The notes under the pieces were generated by a model. It ran no database searches, had not been told where the DNA came from, and saw only the letters and a list, made by a program, of their open reading frames with translations. Below, in pieces: positions 8,612 to 17,851 of a stretch of 64,000 bases of DNA. Position 1 is the stretch's first letter. Each line of letters opens with the position of its first letter. The translations under genes were made by a program, and so were the position numbers. This DNA is from Candidatus Coatesiibacteriota bacterium (GTDB lineage Bacteria > RBG-13-66-14 > B26-G2 > JAUVZD01), in contig JAUVZD010000006.1 of NCBI GenBank assembly GCA_030602715.1, forward strand, positions 62,001-126,000, read 5' to 3'.

Positions 8612-9712
8612 GTGCTCTACTATCTTCTGTATCCGTTAAAGGAATATTCCACATTCTTCAACCTCTTTCGTTACATCACCTTTCGCTCCGCCGGTGCGGT
8701 GGTCACCGCCATACTGCTCACTTTCATCTTTGCGCCCATTATAATCAGAGCCCTGAAAAAGAGGAAGGTCAGGGAGACGGCGGATACCATTCGGGAGGAG
8801 GGACCGCAGGCTCATCGGGATAACAAAGCGGGGACTCCCTCAATGGGGGGGCTGATAATTCTTCTGGCAATAGTCCTGCCCACACTATTGTGGGCGGATA
8901 TTGCCAATAGATATGTAATTGTAGCCCTTTCGGTTACCGTCATGCTGGGCTTGGTCGGCTTTATTGACGACTATCTGAAGCTGGTGGTAAGGAAAAGAAG
9001 CGGGCTTTTGGGAAGATTCAAGCTGATCGCCCAGATATTGGTGGGACTTGGTGTGGGCGTATTGCTCTACCTCGCTCCTCTGGAAAACGGCATGACTACC
9101 TTTGTTACTATGCCCTTCTTGAAGTCGGTGATTATCCCCCTGGGGATATTCTATATAATCTTTGTAGCCATAGTGGTAGTAGGCAGTTCAAATGCGGTCA
9201 ACCTCACCGACGGTCTTGACGGATTGGCTATCGGCACGATAGCCTTCGCCTCTCTTGCATACGCCGGTTTCTGTTACATCGTGGGTAACTTCAAGATAGC
9301 CGGTTATTTACAGGTGATGTTCATAGACGGTGTTGGAGAGCTGACCGTCTTCATGGCTTCCATTCTGGGAGCCGCATTGGGTTTCTTATGGTACAACTCC
9401 CACCCGGCTGAGGTGTTTATGGGGGATACCGGCTCCCTGTCATTGGGTGGGGCTATCGGCACGGTGGCGGTTTTAATCAAACAGGAGCTTCTTTTAGTCA
9501 TCGTCGGCGGGGTCTTCGTCATAGAAGCCGCCTCGGTCATCATCCAGGTGCTCTATTTCAAGCTCAGCGGCGGAAAGCGGGTCTTTAAGATGGCTCCCCT
9601 GCACCATCATTTTGAACTCATGGGGATACCGGAATCCAAGGTGATAGTGCGCTTCTGGATTCTGGCGGCGATTTTTGCCCTGATCGGTCTTAGCACCCTC
9701 AAGATACGTTGA
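8612..9712 (+). CDS. mraY: Phospho-MurNAc-pentapeptide transferase
   Basis: Polytopic enzyme (366 residues, about ten membrane helices) that transfers phospho-MurNAc-pentapeptide to undecaprenyl phosphate, forming lipid I. Diagnostic segments: AGTPSMGGLIIL, the aspartate motif FIDDYLKLV, the active-site loop NAVNLTDGLDGLAIGT, FMGDTGSLSLGG and the C-terminal APLHHHFELMG. The start is GTG at 8612, behind a GGAGGGGGG ribosome site. Confidence 0.97.
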   Translation: MLYYLLYPLKEYSTFFNLFRYITFRSAGAVVTAILLTFIFAPIIIRALKKRKVRETADTIREEGPQAHRDNKAGTPSMGGLIILLAIVLPTLLWADIANRYVIVALSVTVMLGLVGFIDDYLKLVVRKRSGLLGRFKLIAQILVGLGVGVLLYLAPLENGMTTFVTMPFLKSVIIPLGIFYIIFVAIVVVGSSNAVNLTDGLDGLAIGTIAFASLAYAGFCYIVGNFKIAGYLQVMFIDGVGELTVFMASILGAALGFLWYNSHPAEVFMGDTGSLSLGGAIGTVAVLIKQELLLVIVGGVFVIEAASVIIQVLYFKLSGGKRVFKMAPLHHHFELMGIPESKVIVRFWILAAIFALIGLSTLKIR

Positions 9713-9789
9713 CCGAGAATCGCAATGAAGATAAGCGGTTTGGAGGGGTGACGCTTATCTTATAAACGGCAGAAGGTGGGGAATGTTTT

Positions 9790-11148
9790 GTGGAAAATTA
9801 TGAGCACAAGTTGGTATTGGTGGTCGGTCTAGGCCGAAGTGGTCAGGCGGCGGCATCGCTTCTTGCCCGCAAGGGCGCTCAGGTCAAGGCGGTTGACCTC
9901 CGCTCCCAAGGCTTGGAGGAGGTGGCGGAGTCGCTCGGACGCCAGGGTGTTGACTATCGACTGGGTGGGTATGACCCTGGTGACCTGGCGGGTGTTGACC
10001 TGGTGGTGGTCAGCCCTGGCGTTCCCCCCACCGATAAACTGGTCGGTGCTGCTTATAAGGCGGGTATTGAGGTGGTAGGCGAGCTGGAATTAGCCTACCG
10101 CCACCTGAAGGCGGAGAAGTTGATAGCTGTAACCGGCTCAAACGGCAAGTCCACCACTACAACGCTGGTCGGTGCTCTGCTCACCGGGGCGGGGATAAGC
10201 AACTTCGTGGCTGGAAATATCGGCTCCCCGCTCTCCTCCTTCGTTGATTTGGAGGTTAAAGCTGCGGTGGTGGAGGTATCCACCTTTCAGTTGGAGACCA
10301 CAATTCAATTTCACCCTGATATAGCCGTTCTGCTCAATATTACCCCGGACCATATTGACCGCCACGGTAGTTTTGAGGAGTATGCACGCTTGAAGGGGCG
10401 CATCTTTTCCACCCAGACCGAGGGCGACATAGCGGTAATCAACTTTGACGACCCCACCGCCTGGAATTTCTCCATGTCCTGTTCGGGGGAGGTTCTGCCC
10501 TTCTCCACCAGCCAGAAGATGGAGGTGGGTGCCTGGCTGGAGGAGGGGTTCATCTGGGTCAACCGGGGAGAGGATAGGACCTTCGTCTGCCCAGCGGACA
10601 AGGTCAGCCTGCCGGGCTTGCACAATATGGAGAACATCCTGGCTTCCTCACTCTGCGCCTTGGTCTTGGGTGCCGAGCCAGTCTCTATGAGTATGACCCT
10701 GCAGAGCTTTTCCGGACTTCCCCACCGCATTGAGCTGGTGGCTGAGATAGACGGCGTTTTATATTTCAACGACTCCAAAGCCACCAATGTGGTCAGCATG
10801 GAGAAGGCTTTGGAGAGTTTCAGCGCTCCTCTGGTGGTCATCGCCGGCGGAAGGGATAAGGGGAGCGATTTTGCCCCTTTGGCTCCGCTGGTGAAGGAGC
10901 GGGTGAAGTCTTTGGTCCTGATCGGCGAGGCGGCAAAGAAGCTGGAGGAAGTCTTTTCGGTTTATACTCACATACTGCGTGCGAGTGATTTAGCAACTGC
11001 GGTGCGCGTGAGCCGAGAGGAAGCTTCCCCCGGCGATGTAGTGCTCCTCTCTCCGGGCTGTGCCAGCTTTGATCAGTTTGACAACTTTGAGCACCGGGGC
11101 GACCTTTTCCGGGAAGAAGTGCTCAAGATGAAGGAGGAGGGTCGGTAG
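9790..11148 (+). CDS. murD: UDP-MurNAc-L-alanine--D-glutamate ligase
   Basis: Mur ligase of 452 residues adding D-Glu to UDP-MurNAc-L-Ala. An N-terminal Rossmann-like domain (VVGLGRSGQAAASLLARKGA), the P-loop VTGSNGKSTTTTLVGALL, NITPDHIDRHGSFEEYA in the central domain, and C-terminal YFNDSKATN, VIAGGRDKGSDF and LLSPGCASFDQFDNFEHRG are all MurD-type. GTG start at 9790. The stop TAG overlaps the GTG of ftsW. Confidence 0.97.
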   Translation: MENYEHKLVLVVGLGRSGQAAASLLARKGAQVKAVDLRSQGLEEVAESLGRQGVDYRLGGYDPGDLAGVDLVVVSPGVPPTDKLVGAAYKAGIEVVGELELAYRHLKAEKLIAVTGSNGKSTTTTLVGALLTGAGISNFVAGNIGSPLSSFVDLEVKAAVVEVSTFQLETTIQFHPDIAVLLNITPDHIDRHGSFEEYARLKGRIFSTQTEGDIAVINFDDPTAWNFSMSCSGEVLPFSTSQKMEVGAWLEEGFIWVNRGEDRTFVCPADKVSLPGLHNMENILASSLCALVLGAEPVSMSMTLQSFSGLPHRIELVAEIDGVLYFNDSKATNVVSMEKALESFSAPLVVIAGGRDKGSDFAPLAPLVKERVKSLVLIGEAAKKLEEVFSVYTHILRASDLATAVRVSREEASPGDVVLLSPGCASFDQFDNFEHRGDLFREEVLKMKEEGR

Positions 11149-12305
11149 TGCTTCCTCGTTCCCAGACGGAGATAATACTTACCGGTGCTACCCTATTTTT
11201 GGTCGCTATTGGTATCTATATGGTCTTCTCCGCCTCGGCAGCCATCGGCTACCTGGAGTTTGACGGTGATGCCAACTATTTTATGAAAAAACAGCTCGTG
11301 GGATTGCTTTTAGGGATTGCTGCCTTCATCGTCCTGCGCCGATTGGACTACCACCTCCTCTCCGCATTGAGCCCCTATTTTGTGATGCTCTGCCTGGCGC
11401 TTTTGGTCCTGGTCCTGTTCATCGGCGTGGGTCCGGCAGGCTACGATGTCCACCGTTGGCTCAAGGTGGGTCCCGTGTTCATTCAACCTTCGGAGCTCTC
11501 CAAGCTGGTGCTGGCTTTATACATCCCCCAGGTGCTGATCAAGCTCTCCAAACGTGAGGGTGGGGTGAAGGATTGGCGCAGACCGCTACCATTTCTCTTG
11601 CTCTTTGCAGTGGTATTCGTCCTCATCGCCGCCGAGCCGGATATGAGTATGGCTATTATTATCATGGTCATCGCCTTGATCACCCTCTTTGTGGGTGGGG
11701 TTCGCCTGACCCACATCGCTGCCTTGACTATGGCTTCGGTGCCTTTTGTGTGGTATATGATTGTATCCGAGCCCTATCGCTTCCGACGCATCTTCTCCTT
11801 CCTGGACCCTTGGGCGGACCCCGCAGCGGGTGGCTATCAGGCGGTGCAATCGCTCATATCCATCGGCTCGGGAAAGTTCTTCGGGCTGGGCTTGTGTGCC
11901 AGCCGACAGAAGCTATTCTACCTGCCAGCCCCACACACCGACTTCATCTTCGCTGTGCTGGGGGAGGAGACCGGCTTTTGGGGGACAACTCTGGTAGTGA
12001 CGTTGTTCTTGGTGGTAATGATAGTCTCCCTGCGCATGGCGGTTAAAGCAAAAGACCGGCTGGGAGGTCTGCTCGCCGTTTCCCTTTCGCTGATGATAAC
12101 CGTCCCGGCGCTGGTGAATATGGGTATGGTGGTGGGTCTTCTGCCGGTTACCGGAATACCCCTGCCCTTCATAAGTTATGGAGGGTCTTCGCTGGCGGTA
12201 AGCCTGGCGGCTATGGGGGTGCTGTGCAACATAGCTCACCAGAACCGCAAGGAACAACTGAGACAGATGGAGGATAAAATAACTCCTAAATGGATGGGAG
12301 TATAA
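11148..12305 (+). CDS. ftsW: Septal peptidoglycan polymerase FtsW (SEDS family)
   Basis: Multi-pass SEDS glycosyltransferase of 385 residues that polymerises lipid II at the septum together with FtsI. Family motifs: YFMKKQLVGLLLG, the QPSELSKLVLALY segment, IAAEPDMSMAIII, AVLGEETGFWG and the C-terminal TGIPLPFISYGGSS. About ten membrane helices. GTG start coupled to murD. Position within the dcw cluster supports FtsW rather than RodA. Confidence 0.96.
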   Translation: MLPRSQTEIILTGATLFLVAIGIYMVFSASAAIGYLEFDGDANYFMKKQLVGLLLGIAAFIVLRRLDYHLLSALSPYFVMLCLALLVLVLFIGVGPAGYDVHRWLKVGPVFIQPSELSKLVLALYIPQVLIKLSKREGGVKDWRRPLPFLLLFAVVFVLIAAEPDMSMAIIIMVIALITLFVGGVRLTHIAALTMASVPFVWYMIVSEPYRFRRIFSFLDPWADPAAGGYQAVQSLISIGSGKFFGLGLCASRQKLFYLPAPHTDFIFAVLGEETGFWGTTLVVTLFLVVMIVSLRMAVKAKDRLGGLLAVSLSLMITVPALVNMGMVVGLLPVTGIPLPFISYGGSSLAVSLAAMGVLCNIAHQNRKEQLRQMEDKITPKWMGV

Positions 12306-12306
12306 A

Positions 12307-13401
12307 ATGAGAAAGTCAACGATAATCATTGCCGGTGGAGGAACCGGGGGTCATCTCTTCCCCGGGGTGGCTGTAGCCGAAGCCCTGTGCCGACTGGACC
12401 CCAGCCGGCGGATAATCTTCACCATAAGCGGGTCCCGGGAGAATAGACATCTAAAACCATATCAACTAGAGGTAGTCAGGATAAGTTCAGCACCATTTTA
12501 CAGAGGATTGGATCCAAGGATATTTGCATCACTCGTCATCACCTTTCTTGGTTTGATACAGTCACTGGCGCTGATAATGCGGGTGCGACCGGAGGTGGTG
12601 GTGGGGATGGGGGGCTATGTAGCCGGTCCGGTGACCTTAGCCGCATACCTGAGAGGGGTTCCGAGTATAATCTGTGAACAGAATGCGGTCCCCGGGTTGA
12701 CCAATCGGCTCCTTGCCCGCCTGGCGGATATTGTTGCAATGTCCTTTGAGGATACACCCATTAAGAGTAAAGCGAGGCTGGTGGTTACCGGAAACCCCAT
12801 TCGTGAGGAGTGTCGTCCCTTACCCAAGGGTAAGGCGCGTGCCCGGTTGGGCATTTCCAGATCAAAACCTGTAATTCTGGTGATGGGAGGAAGCCAGGGG
12901 GCACACCGCATAAACCGGGCGGTCATCCGGGCTTTTGAGATGGGCTTTGGAAGGAGGTATCGGTTTATCCTCCAGACCGGCGAGGCTGATTTCTCGGCGG
13001 TGAAGGAAGCGGTGGACAGAGCGGGGATAAGTGCTTTGGTTCGCCCCTTCTACGAGAGGATGGGAGCCATCTATGGCGCCGCCGACCTGGCTCTGACCCG
13101 CTCCGGTGGGGGCACCTTTGAACTTCTGGCTTGCGGCATCCCCCTCATATTGGTCCCCTATCCCTATGCCGCCGCCGGTCACCAAACCGCAAACGCCCTT
13201 CACTGGCAGAGGGGCGGAGCGGCGGTGGTCGTCAAGGACCGGGAGTTTGACGGTGAGAGGTTCGCTAAACTTATAGACGATTTGATGGCGGATAAGGGAA
13301 GACTGAAGCGGATGGCGAAATCTTCCCGTAAAATGGCTCATCCTCATGCCGCTGGTGTTGTGGCACAGTTGGCGCTTGAGCTGGCGGGAGGCGAAAAGTG
13401 A
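12307..13401 (+). CDS. murG: UDP-GlcNAc:lipid I GlcNAc transferase
   Basis: GT-B enzyme of 364 residues that converts lipid I to lipid II on the inner membrane face. Signature motifs: IAGGGTGGHLFPGVAVAEAL, GMGGYVAGPVTLAAY, CEQNAVPGLTNRLLA, VMGGSQGAHRIN and the UDP-binding LTRSGGGTFELLACGIPLILVP stretch (13096-13161). It begins 1 nt after ftsW, and its TGA overlaps the murC start. Confidence 0.97.
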   Translation: MRKSTIIIAGGGTGGHLFPGVAVAEALCRLDPSRRIIFTISGSRENRHLKPYQLEVVRISSAPFYRGLDPRIFASLVITFLGLIQSLALIMRVRPEVVVGMGGYVAGPVTLAAYLRGVPSIICEQNAVPGLTNRLLARLADIVAMSFEDTPIKSKARLVVTGNPIREECRPLPKGKARARLGISRSKPVILVMGGSQGAHRINRAVIRAFEMGFGRRYRFILQTGEADFSAVKEAVDRAGISALVRPFYERMGAIYGAADLALTRSGGGTFELLACGIPLILVPYPYAAAGHQTANALHWQRGGAAVVVKDREFDGERFAKLIDDLMADKGRLKRMAKSSRKMAHPHAAGVVAQLALELAGGEK

Positions 13402-14795
13402 TGTTTGGAAAGGTGCGCCACATACATTTTGTGGGCATAGGCGGGGCTGGCATGTGCGGGCTTGCAGAACTGCTGCACAACCTTAGTTTTACGGTCACCG
13501 GCTCCGATTTGGTGGAGGGTGAGACGGTGAAGCGGCTGAAGAAGTTGGGGGTGAAGGTGGTTTTGGGTCATAAGGCACGGAACTGCTCGGGTGCTGAGGT
13601 GGTGATCTATTCCTCGGCAATTCCGGAGGATAATCCCGAGATGACCTGGGCTCGCCGGGAGGGGGTGCCCATCATCCCCCGGGCGGAGATGCTCGCCGAG
13701 CTGATGCGCTTGAAGGTGGGGATAGCGGTTGCCGGCACCCATGGCAAGACCACCACTACCTCCATTCTGGCTTCAATACTGGCTTCGGCCGGCTTGGACC
13801 CCACCTATGTCATCGGCGGTCGGCTGAACAGTATCGGGGCGGGAGCCAAGCTGGGCGACGGACAGTATCTGGTAGCCGAAGCCGATGAGAGCGATGGCTC
13901 CTTCCTCAAGCTTTCTCCCATCTATGTGATCGTAACCAATATTGACCGGGACCACCTGGATTATTACCCCGACCTGGCGGCGATACAGGAGGCGTTTGTG
14001 CAGTTTATCAATAAAGTGCCTTTCTACGGTGCCGCCTTCATCTGCGGAGACGACCCCAATCTGGCTACCATTAGACCGCACATCAATCGCCGGGTGCGCA
14101 TCTATGGAATGACTTCGCAGGCGGAGCTCTCTGCCTTTGATGTGCACCACCGACCGATGTCCTCCAGCTTCCGCCTGAACATAGAAGGGGAGGATGTGGG
14201 GGAGATTGAGGTCAACCTGCCCGGTCGGCATAATGTCTATAACGCCCTGGCGTCCATCGGTGTGGCTTTAGAGCTGGGGGTGGAGTGGGAGGATATTCGC
14301 CGGGCACTTTCCACCTTTGACGGCATAGAGATGCGCTTTCAGGTGGTGGGCAAGACCGCAGATGACATCATCATCATGCACGATTATGCACATCATCCGA
14401 CGGAGATAAAAGCCACCCTCAAAGCCTTGGTTGATTCCTGGAATAAGCGCATACTGGCAATATTCCAGCCCCACCGTTATTCCCGCACCCAGCACCTGAC
14501 CGAGGAGTTTGCTCGTTCCTTCTTCCAGGCTGATGAGCTGATAGTTACCGATATCTATCCTGCAGGGGAGGAGCCTATAGACGGGGTGAGGGCGGAGACG
14601 ATGGTGGAGATGGCTCGGGCTTTCGGACACAGGCGTGCAACTTACATCGCCGATAAGGAGAAGATACCGGCGGTGGTCGCAGAGAGAGCCCAGCCTGACG
14701 ATATGGTAATCCTGATGGGGGCTGGTGATGTATGGAAGGTAGCGCGAAAGGTCGCCGAACTGCTTGAGGAGGGTCATGGAAGGACAGATGGTTAA
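13401..14795 (+). CDS. murC: UDP-MurNAc--L-alanine ligase
   Basis: Mur ligase of 464 residues adding L-Ala to UDP-MurNAc. It has the N-terminal nucleotide-binding HFVGIGGAGMCGLAELL, the P-loop VAGTHGKTTTTSILASIL, EADESDGSF, the hinge HDYAHHPTEI and FQPHRYSRT in the C-terminal domain. ATG 13401 overlaps the murG stop by one base; a GTG one codon earlier is an equally placed alternative. The 3' end overlaps murB. Confidence 0.97.
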   Translation: MFGKVRHIHFVGIGGAGMCGLAELLHNLSFTVTGSDLVEGETVKRLKKLGVKVVLGHKARNCSGAEVVIYSSAIPEDNPEMTWARREGVPIIPRAEMLAELMRLKVGIAVAGTHGKTTTTSILASILASAGLDPTYVIGGRLNSIGAGAKLGDGQYLVAEADESDGSFLKLSPIYVIVTNIDRDHLDYYPDLAAIQEAFVQFINKVPFYGAAFICGDDPNLATIRPHINRRVRIYGMTSQAELSAFDVHHRPMSSSFRLNIEGEDVGEIEVNLPGRHNVYNALASIGVALELGVEWEDIRRALSTFDGIEMRFQVVGKTADDIIIMHDYAHHPTEIKATLKALVDSWNKRILAIFQPHRYSRTQHLTEEFARSFFQADELIVTDIYPAGEEPIDGVRAETMVEMARAFGHRRATYIADKEKIPAVVAERAQPDDMVILMGAGDVWKVARKVAELLEEGHGRTDG

Positions 14796-15708
14796 AGGAC
14801 TTTCCATAGAGGACATCCCGGGACTGACCCTGCTTTATGATGAGCCCGCCTCCCGCCACACTACCTTGCAGGTGGGGGGACCGATGGACCTTCTGGTCAT
14901 ACCGAAGAGCAAACAGGCTCTGGTCAAGCTGGTTCGTCGGCTCAGGGAGGTGGGAGTGAAACCGTTAGTCATCGGCGCCGGCACCAACCTGCTGGTGCGG
15001 GACGGCGGTATACGTGGTGTGGTGGTCAAGGTTGGGGAGGAGTTGGGAGGAGTTACTTGGGGAAGTGAGGGAGTGACCGTTGGGGCTGGAGAACCGCTTA
15101 TTGACCTCTCCCGCCAGGCAGTGGAGCGGGGAATGAGCGGTCTGGAGTATGCCTGCGGTATTCCCGGAACCATTGGTGGTGCTCTGTATATGAACGCCGG
15201 TGCCTACGGCTGGAGCGTGGCTGATGTGGTGAGTGAGGTGGAACTACTCTCTTACAGCGGGAGGGTGCAGAGAGTTGACCCACGCCTGCTCAAGTTCGGT
15301 TACCGCTCAAGCGTTCTTGGGGATAAGGGTATAGCTCTGTCCTGCAGGATGAGCTTGCTTGCAGGCGACAGTAAATTGCTCAAGCGCCTGGTTGACGAGG
15401 TGCTTGCGGTTCGCCGGGAAAAGATGCCGCTGGATTATCCCAGCGCCGGCTCATTTTTCAAGAACCCGTCAAAGGAGCTTCCCGCCGGACGACTTCTGGA
15501 GGAGGCTGGCTGTAAGGGAATGCGGGTGGGGAAGGCGGAAATTAGCGAAAAACACGCAAATTTCATCGTCAACACCGGTGGGGCTTCCTCTGCGGATATT
15601 CTCAACCTGATGGAGTTGGCACAGGAGAAAGTGCGGCGACTGTTTGGGATGAAGCTTGAGCCGGAGGTATGCATCGTTGGAGAGGAGGAGGTGAAGGATG
15701 GCAAATAG
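14788..15708 (+). CDS. murB: UDP-N-acetylenolpyruvoylglucosamine reductase
   Basis: FAD-dependent reductase (306 residues from ATG 14788) that forms UDP-MurNAc. Motifs: TTLQVGGPMDLLV, the FAD-binding VIGAGTNLLVRDGGIRGVV, GLEYACGIPGTIGGALYMNAGAYG, the catalytic region YPSAGSFFKNP and C-terminal KHANFIVN. The short form with GSFFKNP points to a type II MurB. ATG 14788 has GGAAGGA at 5-nt spacing; ATG 14776 directly behind GAGGAGGG is an alternative. No ddl gene follows. Confidence 0.95.
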   Translation: MVKGLSIEDIPGLTLLYDEPASRHTTLQVGGPMDLLVIPKSKQALVKLVRRLREVGVKPLVIGAGTNLLVRDGGIRGVVVKVGEELGGVTWGSEGVTVGAGEPLIDLSRQAVERGMSGLEYACGIPGTIGGALYMNAGAYGWSVADVVSEVELLSYSGRVQRVDPRLLKFGYRSSVLGDKGIALSCRMSLLAGDSKLLKRLVDEVLAVRREKMPLDYPSAGSFFKNPSKELPAGRLLEEAGCKGMRVGKAEISEKHANFIVNTGGASSADILNLMELAQEKVRRLFGMKLEPEVCIVGEEEVKDGK

Positions 15709-16537
15709 GGATATGGTCTTTGGTAATAGGGTGACGCTGGACCGGGCGCGGGTGGCAGAGAGAACCACCAGAGCGCCAAAAAGGGGTTTTATCCACCGGC
15801 TGGTGGAAGTATTGCTGATGTTTGCCGTGGCGATGGGAATAGCCTTCGGGATAGTCAAGCTGTCACTCTTTTTGGGGCTGATAGAGGTGGACAGGATAAC
15901 AGTTGAGGGCAACTGCTTCATCTCCGACGATGAGGTGGCTCGGCTTGCCGGCATCGCCGTCGGACAAAATATTGAGGAGATAGACGAAGGTAAGGTGGCA
16001 GACGCCCTCCTATCTAACCCCAGAGTTATGTCGGTGGTGGTCAATAAGTCTCTCTCCGGTGAGGTGGTCATCCAGATCACCGAGTCCATCCCCGTAGCTC
16101 TCATTCGTCTGGGGGATAGTCTGCGAGTGGTGGACAACCACAGTTGTCTTTATGACAGCAGTGGTGAGGTGGTGCGTGGTGAACTTCCTCTCATCGGTCC
16201 TACGGTCTTTGAGGATGCCGATGGAGACGGTCACATTGAAAGTGAGGATCTGCAGTCTGCCCTTGATGTCCTTACCAGCATGCGCAAGGAGAATCTGTAT
16301 CTTGGGGCAAGGCTCTGCTATTTTGACCTTGATGAGTTTAGAGGATATACCGTTGAAGGCATCTCGGTGGTATTTGCCCCCGATATGAGCAAGAAGGAAC
16401 TTGTCCGTGCTTCGGCAATATATCGTCTTGCGGTGGAGAAGGGATGGGTGGAGGTTGATGCTCGGTTTGATGACCGTATTATCGTTGATAAAGGGGAGGT
16501 AATAAATGGAAGTGAGCCGAAGGGAGAGGAGGGATGA
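15698..16537 (+). CDS. ftsQ: Cell division protein FtsQ/DivIB (POTRA domain)
   Basis: Bitopic divisome protein of 279 residues: basic cytoplasmic tail, one membrane helix (about residues 33-58, VEVLLMFAVAMGIAFGIVKL), then a POTRA domain (VDRITVEGNCFISDDEVARLAG...NPRVMSVVVNKSLSGEVVIQI) and a beta domain. It links FtsL/FtsB to the Z-ring side and regulates FtsWI. It overlaps murB by 11 nt and ftsA by 4 nt (ATGA). Downstream of the POTRA sequence identity is low, as is usual in this family. Confidence 0.93.
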   Translation: MANRDMVFGNRVTLDRARVAERTTRAPKRGFIHRLVEVLLMFAVAMGIAFGIVKLSLFLGLIEVDRITVEGNCFISDDEVARLAGIAVGQNIEEIDEGKVADALLSNPRVMSVVVNKSLSGEVVIQITESIPVALIRLGDSLRVVDNHSCLYDSSGEVVRGELPLIGPTVFEDADGDGHIESEDLQSALDVLTSMRKENLYLGARLCYFDLDEFRGYTVEGISVVFAPDMSKKELVRASAIYRLAVEKGWVEVDARFDDRIIVDKGEVINGSEPKGEEG

Positions 16538-17760
16538 TGGCTGAAAGTGAGGAGTTGGTTTTGGGACTTGACATCGGCACCACCAAGATAGCTGCGATCA
16601 TCTGTGAGGTCGGCGAACTGGGGAAGGTTAGTGTCGTGGGGGTGGGTATGCATCCCTCCAAGGGCTTGAAGAGAGGTGCGGTGGTCAACCTGGAGGAGAC
16701 GGTTCACTCCGTCACTAATGCCATACATTCTGCGGAGCTGATGGCTGGTGTAAGTATGGACGAGGTTTTGGTGGGTATCGCCGGCGAACACATAGAAAGC
16801 ACCGACAGCAGGGGGGTAATCGCCATCTCCGCACCCAATCGGGAGATAACCCACGAGGATGTCAACCGGGTTATTGAGGCGGCAAGTGCGATAGCCCTAC
16901 CGGCGGACAGGCGCATTGTGGACATCATCCCCCAGAAGTTTGAGATAGATGACCAGGGGGGGGTGGACAATCCGGTGGGTCTGACCGGTACCCGTCTGGA
17001 AGCCACCGTTCATCTGGTGACCTGCGCCGAGGGCTTTGCCGAGAATATCATCAAATCGGTGGAGCGGGCTGGCTACGGCGTCTCCCGCCTGGTCCTGGAA
17101 CCCCTGGCGAGTGCCGAGGCGGTGCTGACCGAAGATGAGAAGGAGCTTGGCGTGGTGCTTCTGGATATTGGCGGAGGGACTACAGATACAGCGGTCTTTC
17201 TGGATAGATGTATAACCAAGACCTTTGTGGTTCCCTTGGGTGGAAACGACATGACCCGTGATTTAGCCATCGGTCTGCGCACCCCCATGAACAGTGCCGA
17301 GGAATTGAAGAAGGAGTTCGGTTCGGTGTGGATGCCCTTGATAGATGAGGATGAGAGCGTGGAGGTTCCCGGAGTGGGAGGGCGGGCGGCTAAGATGGTA
17401 GCCCAGACCTCCCTGGTGGAGATATTGGGTGCAAGGATGGAGGAGATATATCTGTGGGCAAAGCGGGAGATACATAAGTTGAACCTCTATGACATGTTAG
17501 CCGCCGGGGTGGTCATCACCGGTGGTTCAGCCAAGATATCCGGAGCGGTGGAGCTGGCGGAGGAGGTCTTTGAGCTTCCTACCCGCCTGGGCGCTCCACA
17601 CGATATCGGTGGGTTGGGTGATGTCATCGGCGACCCCATCTATGCCACCGGTGTAGGCTTGGTGCTATACGATATACTGCAGGAGCAACCCAAAGCACGC
17701 AAGCGCCGTCGGGTTGGGGTGTTCCGTTGGTTCAGAGAGCTCTTTCAGGACTTTTCCTAA
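16534..17760 (+). CDS. ftsA: Cell division protein FtsA
   Basis: Actin-like ATPase of 408 residues that tethers FtsZ to the membrane. Phosphate-1 motif LGLDIGTTKIAAIICE, SHS2/1C region VSVVGVGMHPSKGLKRGAVVNLEETV, HVVT-like VHLVTCAEGF, phosphate-2 VVLLDIGGGTTDTAVF and adenosine motif GVVITGGSAKI. The last residues (VGVFRWFRELFQDF after KARKRRR) form the amphipathic membrane-targeting helix. Start ATG 16534 or the next codon. Confidence 0.97.
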   Translation: MMAESEELVLGLDIGTTKIAAIICEVGELGKVSVVGVGMHPSKGLKRGAVVNLEETVHSVTNAIHSAELMAGVSMDEVLVGIAGEHIESTDSRGVIAISAPNREITHEDVNRVIEAASAIALPADRRIVDIIPQKFEIDDQGGVDNPVGLTGTRLEATVHLVTCAEGFAENIIKSVERAGYGVSRLVLEPLASAEAVLTEDEKELGVVLLDIGGGTTDTAVFLDRCITKTFVVPLGGNDMTRDLAIGLRTPMNSAEELKKEFGSVWMPLIDEDESVEVPGVGGRAAKMVAQTSLVEILGARMEEIYLWAKREIHKLNLYDMLAAGVVITGGSAKISGAVELAEEVFELPTRLGAPHDIGGLGDVIGDPIYATGVGLVLYDILQEQPKARKRRRVGVFRWFRELFQDFS

Positions 17761-17851
17761 AAAAAGTATTAAGGGTGTTGGATATGGTCTTTCATTTCGG
17801 ATTCATCAATGGGTTCATTAATTCTTTTAAACAAGAAAGGAGGTGGGGAGG